Positions 1-5,560 of a stretch of 6,025 bases of DNA are shown piece by piece. Below the pieces are notes generated by a model, which worked only from the letters and a program-made list of their open reading frames with translations, did not search any database and was not told where the DNA came from. Position 1 is the first letter of the stretch. Each line of letters starts with the position of its first letter. Origin of the DNA: Hyphomicrobiales bacterium (GTDB lineage Bacteria; Pseudomonadota; Alphaproteobacteria; Rhizobiales; CAYWUX01); contig JANQOC010000464.1 in NCBI GenBank assembly GCA_028279265.1, positions 1-6,025 on the forward strand, written 5' to 3'. The position numbers and the translations under genes were made by a program.

Positions 1-104
1 CGTTATAACATAACATATCTAATTCACATTCATGCAAGTGGTCAACTCATAAAAATTCTCAAACTTGATGCGATGTGCTGATTGCAGCCTGGATGTCCGG
101 ATTG

Positions 105-122
105 GGTCAAACCAGGTTAAAC
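105..122 (+). repeat. Tandem GGTYAAAC pair, 10-base period
   Basis: GGTCAAAC (105-112) and GGTTAAAC (115-122) match at 7 of 8 bases and start 10 bases apart, about one helical turn. Direct repeats with this period are typical of sites bound by tandem monomers on one face of DNA. The repeat is short and may be chance. Confidence 0.25.
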
Positions 123-173
123 AGATGTCCACTTTCGACTACTATCCGCACACAAATTATTATCGACACAAAT

Positions 174-224
174 CCAGCTCATGACCTGGCTCGAGCAATC
201 CGGTGATCCCACCAGTTCATGATC
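174..224 (+). promoter_or_regulatory. Repeated CCAGYTCATGAYC candidate operators upstream of the regulator gene
   Basis: CCAGCTCATGACC (174-186) and CCAGTTCATGATC (212-224) match at 11 of 13 bases, with C/T differences only, and start 38 bases apart. Each contains the palindromic core TCATGA. The first copy extends to a near-perfect 16-base dyad at 174-189, with CCAG and CTGG arms and 14 of 16 symmetric positions. A third copy of the inner word GYTCATGAY lies inverted at 1264-1272 in the dehydrogenase promoter. This suggests a common DNA-binding protein acting on both promoters. Dyad sites are not typical of AraC proteins, so another regulator may be involved. Confidence 0.35.
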
Positions 225-358
225 CAACATAAACGGACATTGATGAGTTCAGAGAATCTCCCGCTCTGGGACCAGGGACAAAGTCGGTCATATACAATTT
301 GAGGATCTCTCAGTCGCACAAAGACATTCCCGATAAATTTTGATACAGTTTACGGGCA

Positions 359-1168
359 ATGCATAGTTTCAACCAGCGACGTAAAATGTTGACTGACGGC
401 GCGGTGGATTGGTCTAACGGATCTTCCACTCTCGTTTCCCTCGCGCCGGGTGAGGGGGAGTTTAAGTTCGACAAGTTTACTGTCGGGCTCATCTTGACTC
501 CTCAGCCAGAGCATTTTGCCGCTTATAATTCTGACAAGTATAAACAAATCCCTCTTGATGCCGGCTCCTTCTGGATGTTTCCAAAGGGATTTGATGGGTC
601 CTGTCAATGGAGCGACAAACAGGAATTCGTTAATGTCGAAATCGATGAGGACACACTCGTTGCAGCGGGACTTAAAATCGACGAATTGACATCGCCTCGT
701 GCAGGCGAAGTTGATCCCTTGATTCGCGAAATAATTTTCAACCTCCATTCCAGAATGGATATCGAACTGGACACTTATCGCGACAGTCTTTCACTTTCGC
801 TGGCCGTGCAGCTTGCCAGGCTGTCGCACGAACCGCGGTCTGAAAAAGTTCTGTTCGAACCCCGAATGCAACGGGTATTTGATTATATAGAGGAATGTTT
901 GTCTCAAAAGATTGAGCTCAAACATCTCGCAGATGTCGCAGCGTTGAGCGTATTTCATTTTTCAAGAAGCTTTAAGTCTGCGTGCGGGCAAACACCACAC
1001 CAATACATTGCGACGCGCCGCATAGAGCACGCAAAAATGCTACTGAAGACCACAAAGCTCCCGGTCAGCGAAGTCAGTCTGCGGGTCGGATATCGTGATA
1101 TCTCTCGCTTTAATCGCTTATTCAAAATCCATACACGAATGACGCCAAGAGATTTTCGAACGCTGTAA
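359..1168 (+). CDS. AraC-family transcriptional regulator
   Basis: This 269-residue protein has the layout of an AraC/XylS-family regulator. An N-terminal ligand-sensing or dimerisation half (about 1-160, cupin-like in feel, unassigned) precedes a C-terminal double helix-turn-helix DNA-binding domain (about 170-269). The first HTH lies near 187-207 (LKHLADVAALSVFHFSRSF). It is followed by the family linker G210-TPHQYIATRRIEHAKMLL. The second HTH lies near 235-257, with the signature GYRDISRFNRLFK and the closing MTPRDFR. The ATG at 359 has only a weak upstream purine stretch; an in-frame ATG at 386 is the alternative. The gene lies 146 bases upstream of the dehydrogenase start, in the same direction, and is the obvious candidate to control it. 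The inducer cannot be inferred. Family assignment is firm; target and ligand are inference. Confidence 0.95.
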   Translation: MHSFNQRRKMLTDGAVDWSNGSSTLVSLAPGEGEFKFDKFTVGLILTPQPEHFAAYNSDKYKQIPLDAGSFWMFPKGFDGSCQWSDKQEFVNVEIDEDTLVAAGLKIDELTSPRAGEVDPLIREIIFNLHSRMDIELDTYRDSLSLSLAVQLARLSHEPRSEKVLFEPRMQRVFDYIEECLSQKIELKHLADVAALSVFHFSRSFKSACGQTPHQYIATRRIEHAKMLLKTTKLPVSEVSLRVGYRDISRFNRLFKIHTRMTPRDFRTL

Positions 1169-1200
1169 TTACCTGGTTCATACCTGTCTACAGGATTCGA

Positions 1201-1237
1201 CAGCAAGATTTACCCTAAACTTCAGCAAGATCCGCCC
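1201..1237 (+). promoter_or_regulatory. Direct repeat with 22-base period, candidate AraC-type operator
   Basis: CAGCAAGATTTACCC (1201-1215) and CAGCAAGATCCGCCC (1223-1237) agree at 12 of 15 bases, and all three differences are transitions. The repeats start 22 bases apart, about two helical turns. AraC-family proteins classically bind two directly repeated half-sites of about 17 bp spaced about 21 bp apart, as at araI, upstream of the promoter. The repeat sits between the AraC-type gene and the dehydrogenase, with its near copy ending about 15 bases before the expected -35 position. The binding protein is inferred, not shown. Confidence 0.5.
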
Positions 1238-1252
1238 CTACCGATGACGCCT

Positions 1253-1281
1253 GCAGTTTCGATATCATGAACAGATAGAAT
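1253..1281 (+). promoter_or_regulatory. Candidate promoter of the dehydrogenase operon
   Basis: TAGAAT at 1276-1281 matches the -10 consensus at 5 of 6 bases. The hexamer 17 bases upstream (1253-1258, GCAGTT) is a poor -35, as expected for an activator-dependent promoter. Transcription would start near 1288, leaving a leader of about 27 bases before the ATG at 1315. The upstream direct repeat would then lie roughly 58 to 80 bases before the start, a position from which AraC proteins can activate. Confidence 0.3.
1264..1272 (-). promoter_or_regulatory. Inverted copy of the GYTCATGAY word inside the dehydrogenase promoter
   Basis: ATCATGAAC here is the exact reverse complement of GTTCATGAT at 215-223 upstream of the regulator gene. 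It falls between the presumed -35 and -10 positions, where a bound protein would most simply repress. The other TCATGA cores I found (near 1744 and 5625) lack the flanking bases. Confidence 0.3.
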
Positions 1282-1289
1282 TTTTCTAT
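1275..1289 (+). repeat. Perfect 6-bp inverted repeat (ATAGAA-TTT-TTCTAT)
   Basis: The arms at 1275-1280 and 1284-1289 are perfectly complementary around a three-base centre. The left arm overlaps the candidate -10 box, so as DNA it could be an operator that blocks the promoter. As RNA the left arm would mostly lie upstream of the predicted start, so a mRNA hairpin is less likely. Confidence 0.3.
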
Positions 1290-1314
1290 TCGAACATTCG
1301 TGATGGAGAAAACC

Positions 1315-2220
1315 ATGTCGGAAAATTCCAAAGAAATTCTGAATGAAGATCGACGGCGCGTTCTCATCGGCGCAACGGCCATAGCCGGGACACTCGCAGC
1401 AGCAAGTGCCGCCCAAGGGAACGCCCTCAAACCCCTCCCGCCGCAAACAGGTCAAGCCAATAGGAACGGCCGTTTTTCCGGAAAAGTCGTTGCTATCACC
1501 GGGGGTAACTCCGGGATCGGCAAAGCAACGGTTGAAGCCTTTGCAAGAGAAGGGGCAAAGGTCATGTTTTGCGCCCGGCGCGACAGTTTGGGCAAAGAAG
1601 TCGAACAAGGTGTGCGCAAATTCGGCGGTGATGCGACCTGGAAAAGAACGGATGTGCGAGAACCGAAACAGGTTCAGGAATTTGTGAACGCATCGGTCGA
1701 AATATATGGAAGACTCGACGTGCTGTTCAATAATGCGGGTATATTCATGACACCTGCATTGCTCGAAGAGATTCCCGTCGAAAATTATCGCGACATGATT
1801 TCAACGAATGTCGACGGTGTATTCTATGGAATGAAATACGCAATTCCGGTGATGAAGAAACAGGGCAACGGTGTAATCATCAACATGGCTTCCGTCGCTG
1901 GTCATTCAGGCTTTGCCAATACAGCTCACTACAACGCGTCAAAACACGCGGTAATCGGGCTGACAAAAGCCGCTGCCAAAGACAGTGCCAAAAATAATAT
2001 ACGCATTGTCTCTATCTCCCCACTGGCTGTCGACACGCCGATGTTGCAGCAATCTTTCAAATACCAAGGACTAACCTACGAAAAGATGGCCCCGCTATTC
2101 ACGACGCCAAGAATTATGGGCGCCCATGAAATTGCCGAAAGCGTCCTGTTTCTGGCCACGGATCAGGCGACATCGATCAATGGTATGGATCTCGACGTCA
2201 CGGGTGGTCAACTCGCATAG
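1315..2220 (+). CDS. Tat-exported short-chain dehydrogenase/reductase (SDR)
   Basis: This 301-residue protein is a classical SDR fused to an export signal. Residues 12-17 (DRRRVL) form a twin-arginine-type motif. It is followed by a small-residue hydrophobic stretch (18-32) and a likely cleavage region near SAAQG-NA. The mature enzyme shows the Rossmann dinucleotide loop TGGNSGIG (62-69), NNAG (139-142) and the catalytic tetrad N165, S193, Y206, K210 (YNASK). It ends with the usual ING-DVTGG segment. C86 followed by A-R-R (87-89) after the second strand, where NAD-specific enzymes usually have Asp, hints at NADP preference. I chose the ATG at 1315 because GGAG at 1305-1308 is 6 bases upstream; in-frame starts at 1300 (GTG) and 1303 lack such a site. 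It is the first gene of a probable three-gene operon. The substrate is unknown. Family is firm; Tat export is likely but unproven. Confidence 0.95.
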   Translation: MSENSKEILNEDRRRVLIGATAIAGTLAAASAAQGNALKPLPPQTGQANRNGRFSGKVVAITGGNSGIGKATVEAFAREGAKVMFCARRDSLGKEVEQGVRKFGGDATWKRTDVREPKQVQEFVNASVEIYGRLDVLFNNAGIFMTPALLEEIPVENYRDMISTNVDGVFYGMKYAIPVMKKQGNGVIINMASVAGHSGFANTAHYNASKHAVIGLTKAAAKDSAKNNIRIVSISPLAVDTPMLQQSFKYQGLTYEKMAPLFTTPRIMGAHEIAESVLFLATDQATSINGMDLDVTGGQLA

Positions 2221-2232
2221 ATGTTCTGAAGT

Positions 2233-2240
2233 AAAGGAGG
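2233..2240 (+). promoter_or_regulatory. Strong ribosome binding site fixing the start of the first NTF2-like gene
   Basis: AAAGGAGG lies five bases before the ATG at 2246, a near-ideal Shine-Dalgarno sequence. It decides against the longer in-frame reading that begins inside the dehydrogenase gene, and suggests strong translation of this product. Confidence 0.85.
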
Positions 2241-2245
2241 ATGTT

Positions 2246-2776
2246 ATGAAAGCTACAATCCTACTGGCTGTCCTGACTATCGCTTTGGCACACTTGTCAG
2301 CGAAAGCCGATTCAATCTCTGTGAAATTGGAAGATAGGGCTAAGCTCATTGATGCTGTTACGGCGATTGCGGCGGGAGCAGACCGGCATGACTGGAAACG
2401 TGTCCGCAGAGCTTTCACTCAAACTGTTACAACAGACTATACAAGCCTGGTCGGTGGAGAACCTGTCTCCCAAGCAGCTGATGAGCTTATCAAGCAATGG
2501 TCGGGATTTCTGCCAGGATTTGATGTGACCCAACATCTCGTAACCAATCACACGATAACGCATTACTCTGGAACGGAAGCCAAGATGCAGGCAGATTTCC
2601 AGGCGACCCATCGCATAGATAAGGACATCTGGGTCCTCGGAGGGCAGTACGATTACACCCTCAAAAAAATCGATGACCAGTGGTTTGTGAGCTTCATTAA
2701 AATGACACACACCTGGGAAACCGGAAACCGCGATCTCGCTTCCAAAGCAGCAGAGCGGGCGAAGAACCGAAAATAA
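2246..2776 (+). CDS. Exported SnoaL/NTF2-like protein (SnoaL_4 type)
   Basis: This 176-residue protein has a Sec signal peptide (MKATILLAVLTIALAHLSAKA, probable cleavage after residue 21) and a single NTF2-fold domain from about 30 to 160. The pattern resembles SnoaL_4 proteins, related to scytalone dehydratase and dioxygenase small subunits: an acidic helix ending in DRHDW (46-50), D64-Y65, the TQH-x3-N segment (T95, H97, N101) and a later H122. Family members include dehydratases, isomerases and cyclases that use His/Asp/Tyr in a conical pocket, and also non-catalytic binding proteins. It starts 25 bases after the dehydrogenase stop, so the two are almost certainly co-transcribed. The lysine/arginine-rich tail (167-176) is probably disordered. 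The activity is not predictable. Confidence 0.85.
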   Translation: MKATILLAVLTIALAHLSAKADSISVKLEDRAKLIDAVTAIAAGADRHDWKRVRRAFTQTVTTDYTSLVGGEPVSQAADELIKQWSGFLPGFDVTQHLVTNHTITHYSGTEAKMQADFQATHRIDKDIWVLGGQYDYTLKKIDDQWFVSFIKMTHTWETGNRDLASKAAERAKNRK

Positions 2777-2837
2777 GAAGAGCCGAAAATAAACTGTCTA
2801 AAAAATTGTTCAACCGTCCAAAAACTGGAGATCAATT

Positions 2838-3338
2838 ATGCAAAAATTCTTCCGTACAATCTTTCTCGCCTTATCTTTGCTTCCCATGACCACCGGTCAC
2901 ATCCTGGCCGCGTCACCTGAAGAAAACATCTCTGTCGTGAAGAGCTTTTTTGAAGCCTATGGAAAAGGAGATATCGACGGAATAGCGAAAGTGATTTCAA
3001 AGGATGTGAAATGGCATATTCCGGGCCGCCACCCATTGTCGGGGACGAAAGTTGGTAGGGAAGAAGTCGTGGCTTTTTTCAATCAACTGAAAACCGCGGG
3101 ATTCAAAGCCGAACCGATTTTTTTTGGCGCCGATGAAAAACACGTTGTCGACATACATCGTGGCTGGTCCAATGCAGAAGGCAAACCAAATGTCGATACG
3201 GTATGGGCACTTGTTTACCGCATCGAAAATGGAAAAATTATCGAAGCCACCAATTTATCTGCAGATCAAGATGCCGCAAATGTATTTTTCTGGTCGCACT
3301 ACAAGCTTAAACCCATTCCAAATCGATTGGCCGAATAA
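2838..3338 (+). CDS. Exported SnoaL-like / NTF2-family protein
   Basis: This 166-residue protein has a signal peptide (about 1-25, ending HILAA-S) and one SnoaL-like NTF2-fold domain (about 27-155). Typical features are the opening helix with FFEAYGKGDIDGI (37-49), the strand DVKWHIPG (56-63) and HPLSG-x3-GREEVVAFF (65-81). Late strands follow as VWALVYRIENGKIIEAT (122-138), and the domain ends in D-x-FFW. Polar candidates for the pocket are W59, H60, H65, H107 and D120. The ATG at 2838 follows GGAG (2827-2830) by seven bases. It lies 61 bases after the first NTF2-like gene with no visible terminator between, so it is probably the last gene of the operon. It is not an obvious recent duplicate of its neighbour: it matches SnoaL rather than SnoaL_4 patterns. 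The activity is unknown. Confidence 0.85.
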   Translation: MQKFFRTIFLALSLLPMTTGHILAASPEENISVVKSFFEAYGKGDIDGIAKVISKDVKWHIPGRHPLSGTKVGREEVVAFFNQLKTAGFKAEPIFFGADEKHVVDIHRGWSNAEGKPNVDTVWALVYRIENGKIIEATNLSADQDAANVFFWSHYKLKPIPNRLAE

Positions 3339-3641
3339 GTGAAGCTGACCGCCAGATTCCGCTGTGGCGTGTATGGACAGCAGTGGATCCTTGATGGGGC
3401 AGGTTGTGGTGCTGACTGTTAACGCGTCATAATCCTGTCTCCTATGCATAGTCAGCTCTTTGGATCAATTTGGATCTTCTTGGCGACGAGTCGTTCGGGA
3501 TTGTTCTCCCCAATTATTGCGGATAGGTCAGTCAGCCGGGGAACTCAGGTGGATCGGATCGCCAGACTGCGATCCGGGCAAAAGCATCTTAAAAATGAGA
3601 TGGGCAGGTGTCCATATTCTGGGTTGTAACGGGAATTCACC
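3339..3641. other. Convergent intergenic region without a convincing gene
   Basis: This 303-base stretch separates the + strand operon from the - strand membrane gene. Short readings exist on both strands (for example from 3444 and 3460 on +). They lack ribosome binding sites and recognisable domains, and one runs on into the antisense of the membrane gene. The stretch is enriched in GATC words (six between 3386 and 3574) and has a tandem TTTGGATC pair at 3459-3466 and 3469-3476. No stem followed by a T-run is seen, so terminators for either side are not evident. It could contain an eroded gene, but I cannot name one. Confidence 0.5.
3555..3576. repeat. Seven-bp hairpin in the convergent intergenic region
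   Basis: CGGATCG (3555-3561) and CGATCCG (3570-3576) are perfectly complementary around an eight-base loop. No T-run follows on either strand, so it is not a classic intrinsic terminator, though it could stabilise a 3' end or act in a Rho-dependent stop. Confidence 0.3.
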
Positions 3642-4451
3642 TTACTTTCTTTGGATTGAGTATCTGTTTCGAAAGTCATCAAGTACGTCAATGGAAACGC
3701 GCGACTTGATGCGCACGACCCAAATCCAGGTTTCCATGAGGGTAACGAACAGGAAGATACTCATTGAGTGTATGAAGCTCTGAGAAACACTGATATTGGC
3801 AACGGGAATGAAATAGTTCTCTTGCGGCGAGATGGCGAGCACGATCATGGCCAGGCATAAAATGCCACCGAAAATAAAGCGCCACCATTGCCAGCGGCCG
3901 CAAATATAATTTTCAACAATTTTCAGTTTTTCCAAACCGAAATAATCTTGGTTTTCCCGATAGGTGACTTCCGAAGAAGCAATCATTGATCCGACAATAA
4001 ACCAAACCAGATACCGCCATGCGATAAGATTTATGAGCCAGAACAGGATCAATACCAGGGTGAATGTCTGATAGTCTGGAACCCAGAGCAAAACGCCCAT
4101 CACGATCGCAATCATGACAGATACGCCAATCGCATGTAGAGGCAGCTGTCCTTTCTTTGGAGCGGAAAGATAAACGAGTTCCTGCATGTCGGTGTCGTAC
4201 GAGGTGCCCCAGATCCATGACGTGAAAAACAGAATGAGCGCGGATTTCCAGACGACATCGGTTGCGGTCGTGTTTGAAATCAGGTTGTCGATACTTTCGA
4301 TTGAAATATCGTTGAGTGTCAGCCACGTGAAAACGAGGGGTAAACCAATCGCGATGTATTTTATCAGCGATCGTGTTGCATGAACGAATCTGGTGACGTC
4401 TTTATGCTCGGATAATTGCGGCCCAGAAATATTTTGCGATTCATTACCCAC
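3642..4451 (-). CDS. Unrecognised polytopic membrane protein
   Basis: I do not recognise this 269-residue protein. A polar N-terminus (1-26) is followed by about six hydrophobic segments near 29-46, 66-81, 105-124, 128-155 (long, perhaps two passes), 189-207 and 226-247. A charged C-terminal tail (248-269) follows. The loop 156-188 is polar (TYRENQDYFGLEKLKIVENY) and precedes a tryptophan-rich GRWQWWR (185-191). No catalytic or transport motif is visible. The start is a GTG at 4451 supported by AGAGG (4458-4462) six bases upstream. An in-frame reading continues upstream beyond a single TAA (see the small ORF at 4455-4577), so the true N-terminus deserves care. It lies downstream of the secreted protein at 4594-5514 on the same strand and may be co-transcribed with it. 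Confidence 0.8.
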   Translation of the reverse strand: MGNESQNISGPQLSEHKDVTRFVHATRSLIKYIAIGLPLVFTWLTLNDISIESIDNLISNTTATDVVWKSALILFFTSWIWGTSYDTDMQELVYLSAPKKGQLPLHAIGVSVMIAIVMGVLLWVPDYQTFTLVLILFWLINLIAWRYLVWFIVGSMIASSEVTYRENQDYFGLEKLKIVENYICGRWQWWRFIFGGILCLAMIVLAISPQENYFIPVANISVSQSFIHSMSIFLFVTLMETWIWVVRIKSRVSIDVLDDFRNRYSIQRK

Positions 4452-4454
4452 GAC

Positions 4455-4577
4455 TTACCTCTTCGGATGGACGTTATAGAGCCGGTCCACCGCCGTAACC
4501 AAGTAGCCGGCTTCCCCGCTCATAGGACGTGAAAACTCCCTTGAAAAATAATCCGGAATTTCAAATCGATTGTCCAT
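4455..4577 (-). CDS. Possible 40-residue small ORF in frame with the membrane protein gene
   Basis: An ATG at 4577 opens a 40-codon reading (MDNRFEIPDYFSREFSRPMS... to ...VDRLYNVHPKR) ending in TAA at 4455-4457. Its stop lies only three bases before the GTG of the membrane gene and in the same frame, and the last codons contain that gene's ribosome binding site. It could be a small soluble protein translationally coupled to the membrane protein, or an N-terminal part cut off by a nonsense mutation. No Shine-Dalgarno precedes the ATG. An internal ATG at 4523 has AAGGGAG twelve bases upstream, which would give 22 residues. An open stretch this long arises by chance fairly often, so confidence is low. 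Confidence 0.3.
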   Translation of the reverse strand: MDNRFEIPDYFSREFSRPMSGEAGYLVTAVDRLYNVHPKR

Positions 4578-4593
4578 TGAGGGGCCGGTTTTG

Positions 4594-5514
4594 TTACTTG
4601 TTTTTCACAACTGGCTTTAACCGCCTTTTGGTGTTCGTTGTACAGGTCATACCCTTCCAGGAGAGTTTGAGGTTCTCTACCAGGGACCCGTCTTTGGTAA
4701 ATCGGAATGACTTGAAATGACCGGGTTTCCGTTCATCCACAATTCTCAGTTTGCAGCCGAGCTTCAGCCCATCACTCTTGGAGTCCGGTTCAAGGGGCAA
4801 GGTGATTTTTCTGAAGTATGTTGCATGCTCCGTCTGGAAAATTAGCTGGTCTCGGGTCATCCACCATACAGCGCGCCCTAAATCAGGGAGGTCGACAACT
4901 TCCCCGATCCGCATTTTGTGTTGCCGGGGCAGGGTTCCGGAGCCGAACAGACGATGGTGGAGAGTGCCGTCGGAATCGACGCGAAGACTGCGGATGAGAG
5001 AGAATTCACGTGTCGTTTCTGTTCCCCCTAGCGGACGATCAATTGCAGTAAAGAAACTTGTGAAATCATAGTTGAAACCGAACAGGCGCCTGGCATTTTC
5101 AACCTGCCTCTTATCGGGTGCCCATGCCTGTGTACAGCGTTTATAGCGGATACGCTTGCCGTCATTATGTTCGACGCGCATTCGGTTGGACCGTTCGCTT
5201 GCGAAAATGTATTTTTCAATGGCTCTGGCACTGGCATCCGGGCCCGCCAGATATTGTTTATGACAGACGGTGCTCGCCTTGAACCGATTGCCAAGATTAA
5301 CGCTTCTGAAAACTGTACACCGATCCTCTTTTCGATAGATAACATAAGTATCGATCTCAATCGCAGCAGCAGGCGCAGACACAAGTTCGGTTGAGCAGTT
5401 TGTCTGATCAGGAACCCACAATCCGTGGAACTGATTTGGCAATTTGTCTGCCATGGCCGATTGAGGCAATGAGCCTAAGACTGAAAATATGAACAGCCAA
5501 TTTGCCCGGTACAT
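4594..5514 (-). CDS. Unrecognised secreted protein with six cysteines
   Basis: I do not recognise this 306-residue protein. Residues 1-22 form a signal peptide (hydrophobic core WLFIFSVLGSL, likely cleavage after SAMA), so the protein is probably periplasmic. The mature part opens with FHGLWVPDQTNC (29-40), a G-x-W-x...C start also seen in small exported beta-rich proteins. It contains six cysteines (C40, C66, C84, C127, C254, C291), an even number compatible with three disulfides. Residues 168-240 look like alternating beta strands with a tryptophan pair (217-218), and the C-terminal tail is basic (TKRRLKPVVKNK). The ATG at 5514 has only a weak GAGA upstream. A good promoter candidate lies at 5551-5579. 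The gene may head a - strand unit with the small ORF and the membrane protein. Confidence 0.8.
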   Translation of the reverse strand: MYRANWLFIFSVLGSLPQSAMADKLPNQFHGLWVPDQTNCSTELVSAPAAAIEIDTYVIYRKEDRCTVFRSVNLGNRFKASTVCHKQYLAGPDASARAIEKYIFASERSNRMRVEHNDGKRIRYKRCTQAWAPDKRQVENARRLFGFNYDFTSFFTAIDRPLGGTETTREFSLIRSLRVDSDGTLHHRLFGSGTLPRQHKMRIGEVVDLPDLGRAVWWMTRDQLIFQTEHATYFRKITLPLEPDSKSDGLKLGCKLRIVDERKPGHFKSFRFTKDGSLVENLKLSWKGMTCTTNTKRRLKPVVKNK

Positions 5515-5530
5515 TTCTCAACCCGAAATT

Positions 5531-5560
5531 TTGATAACAACGATAAAAACATGATATATA
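5531..5560 (+). promoter_or_regulatory. Candidate promoter for the DUF4189-like gene
   Basis: TTGATA (5531-5536, 5 of 6 to the -35 consensus) is 18 bases from TATATA (5555-5560, 4 of 6 to the -10). An overlapping TATATT is at 5557-5562. Transcription would begin near 5567 and give a leader of about 60 bases containing a five-codon ORF. It overlaps the promoter proposed for the opposite strand. Confidence 0.35.

Larger units (their letters stand above)
1..358. other. Non-coding region upstream of the AraC-type regulator gene
   Basis: No open reading frame here has convincing coding character on either strand. The first 60 bases are AT-rich. The region carries several repeated short words, listed separately: a tandem GGTYAAAC pair (105-122) and two copies of CCAGYTCATGAYC (174-224). 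The word ATGTCC occurs at 93-98 and 125-130 and in reverse as GGACAT at 235-240. A TATACAAT at 291-298 could be the -10 box of the regulator gene, but I see no good -35 partner at the right spacing, so that promoter is only a possibility. The length and repeat content suggest a control region, perhaps including autoregulation of the regulator. Confidence 0.5.

Noticed and set aside
1183..1194. CCTGT-CT-ACAGG inverted repeat after the regulator gene as a terminator
   Set aside because: The loop is only two bases, the stem is short and no T-run follows.
1300..1314. Upstream GTG (1300) and ATG (1303) starts for the dehydrogenase
   Set aside because: The GGAG at 1305-1308 would lie inside the coding sequence and serves the ATG at 1315; the earlier starts have no such site. 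They would not change the protein's identity.
1222..1608. 128-codon - strand reading across the start of the dehydrogenase gene
   Set aside because: It is antisense to a confidently identified gene and its cysteine/glycine-rich text matches no family.
2126..2245. Longer in-frame reading of the first NTF2-like gene starting inside the dehydrogenase gene
   Set aside because: The very strong AAAGGAGG before 2246 and the signal peptide beginning there show that 2246 is the real start.
359..3452. Shared nine-base word ATGCATAGT at 359-367 and 3444-3452
   Set aside because: The similarity ends immediately after the word and no larger repeat or boundary structure accompanies it; likely chance.
3555..3576. 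CGGATCG hairpin as an intrinsic terminator
   Set aside because: No run of T follows on either strand, and it lies over 60 bases from the nearest gene end.
3444..3783. Two overlapping + strand readings of 61 and 107 codons in and beyond the convergent intergenic region
   Set aside because: No ribosome binding site, no recognisable domain, arginine/tryptophan/serine-rich text typical of non-coding frames, and the longer one runs antisense into the membrane protein gene.
4751..5394. Open readings on the + strand opposite the secreted six-cysteine protein
   Set aside because: They are antisense frames of a coherent gene with a signal peptide, and show no domain or ribosome binding site.
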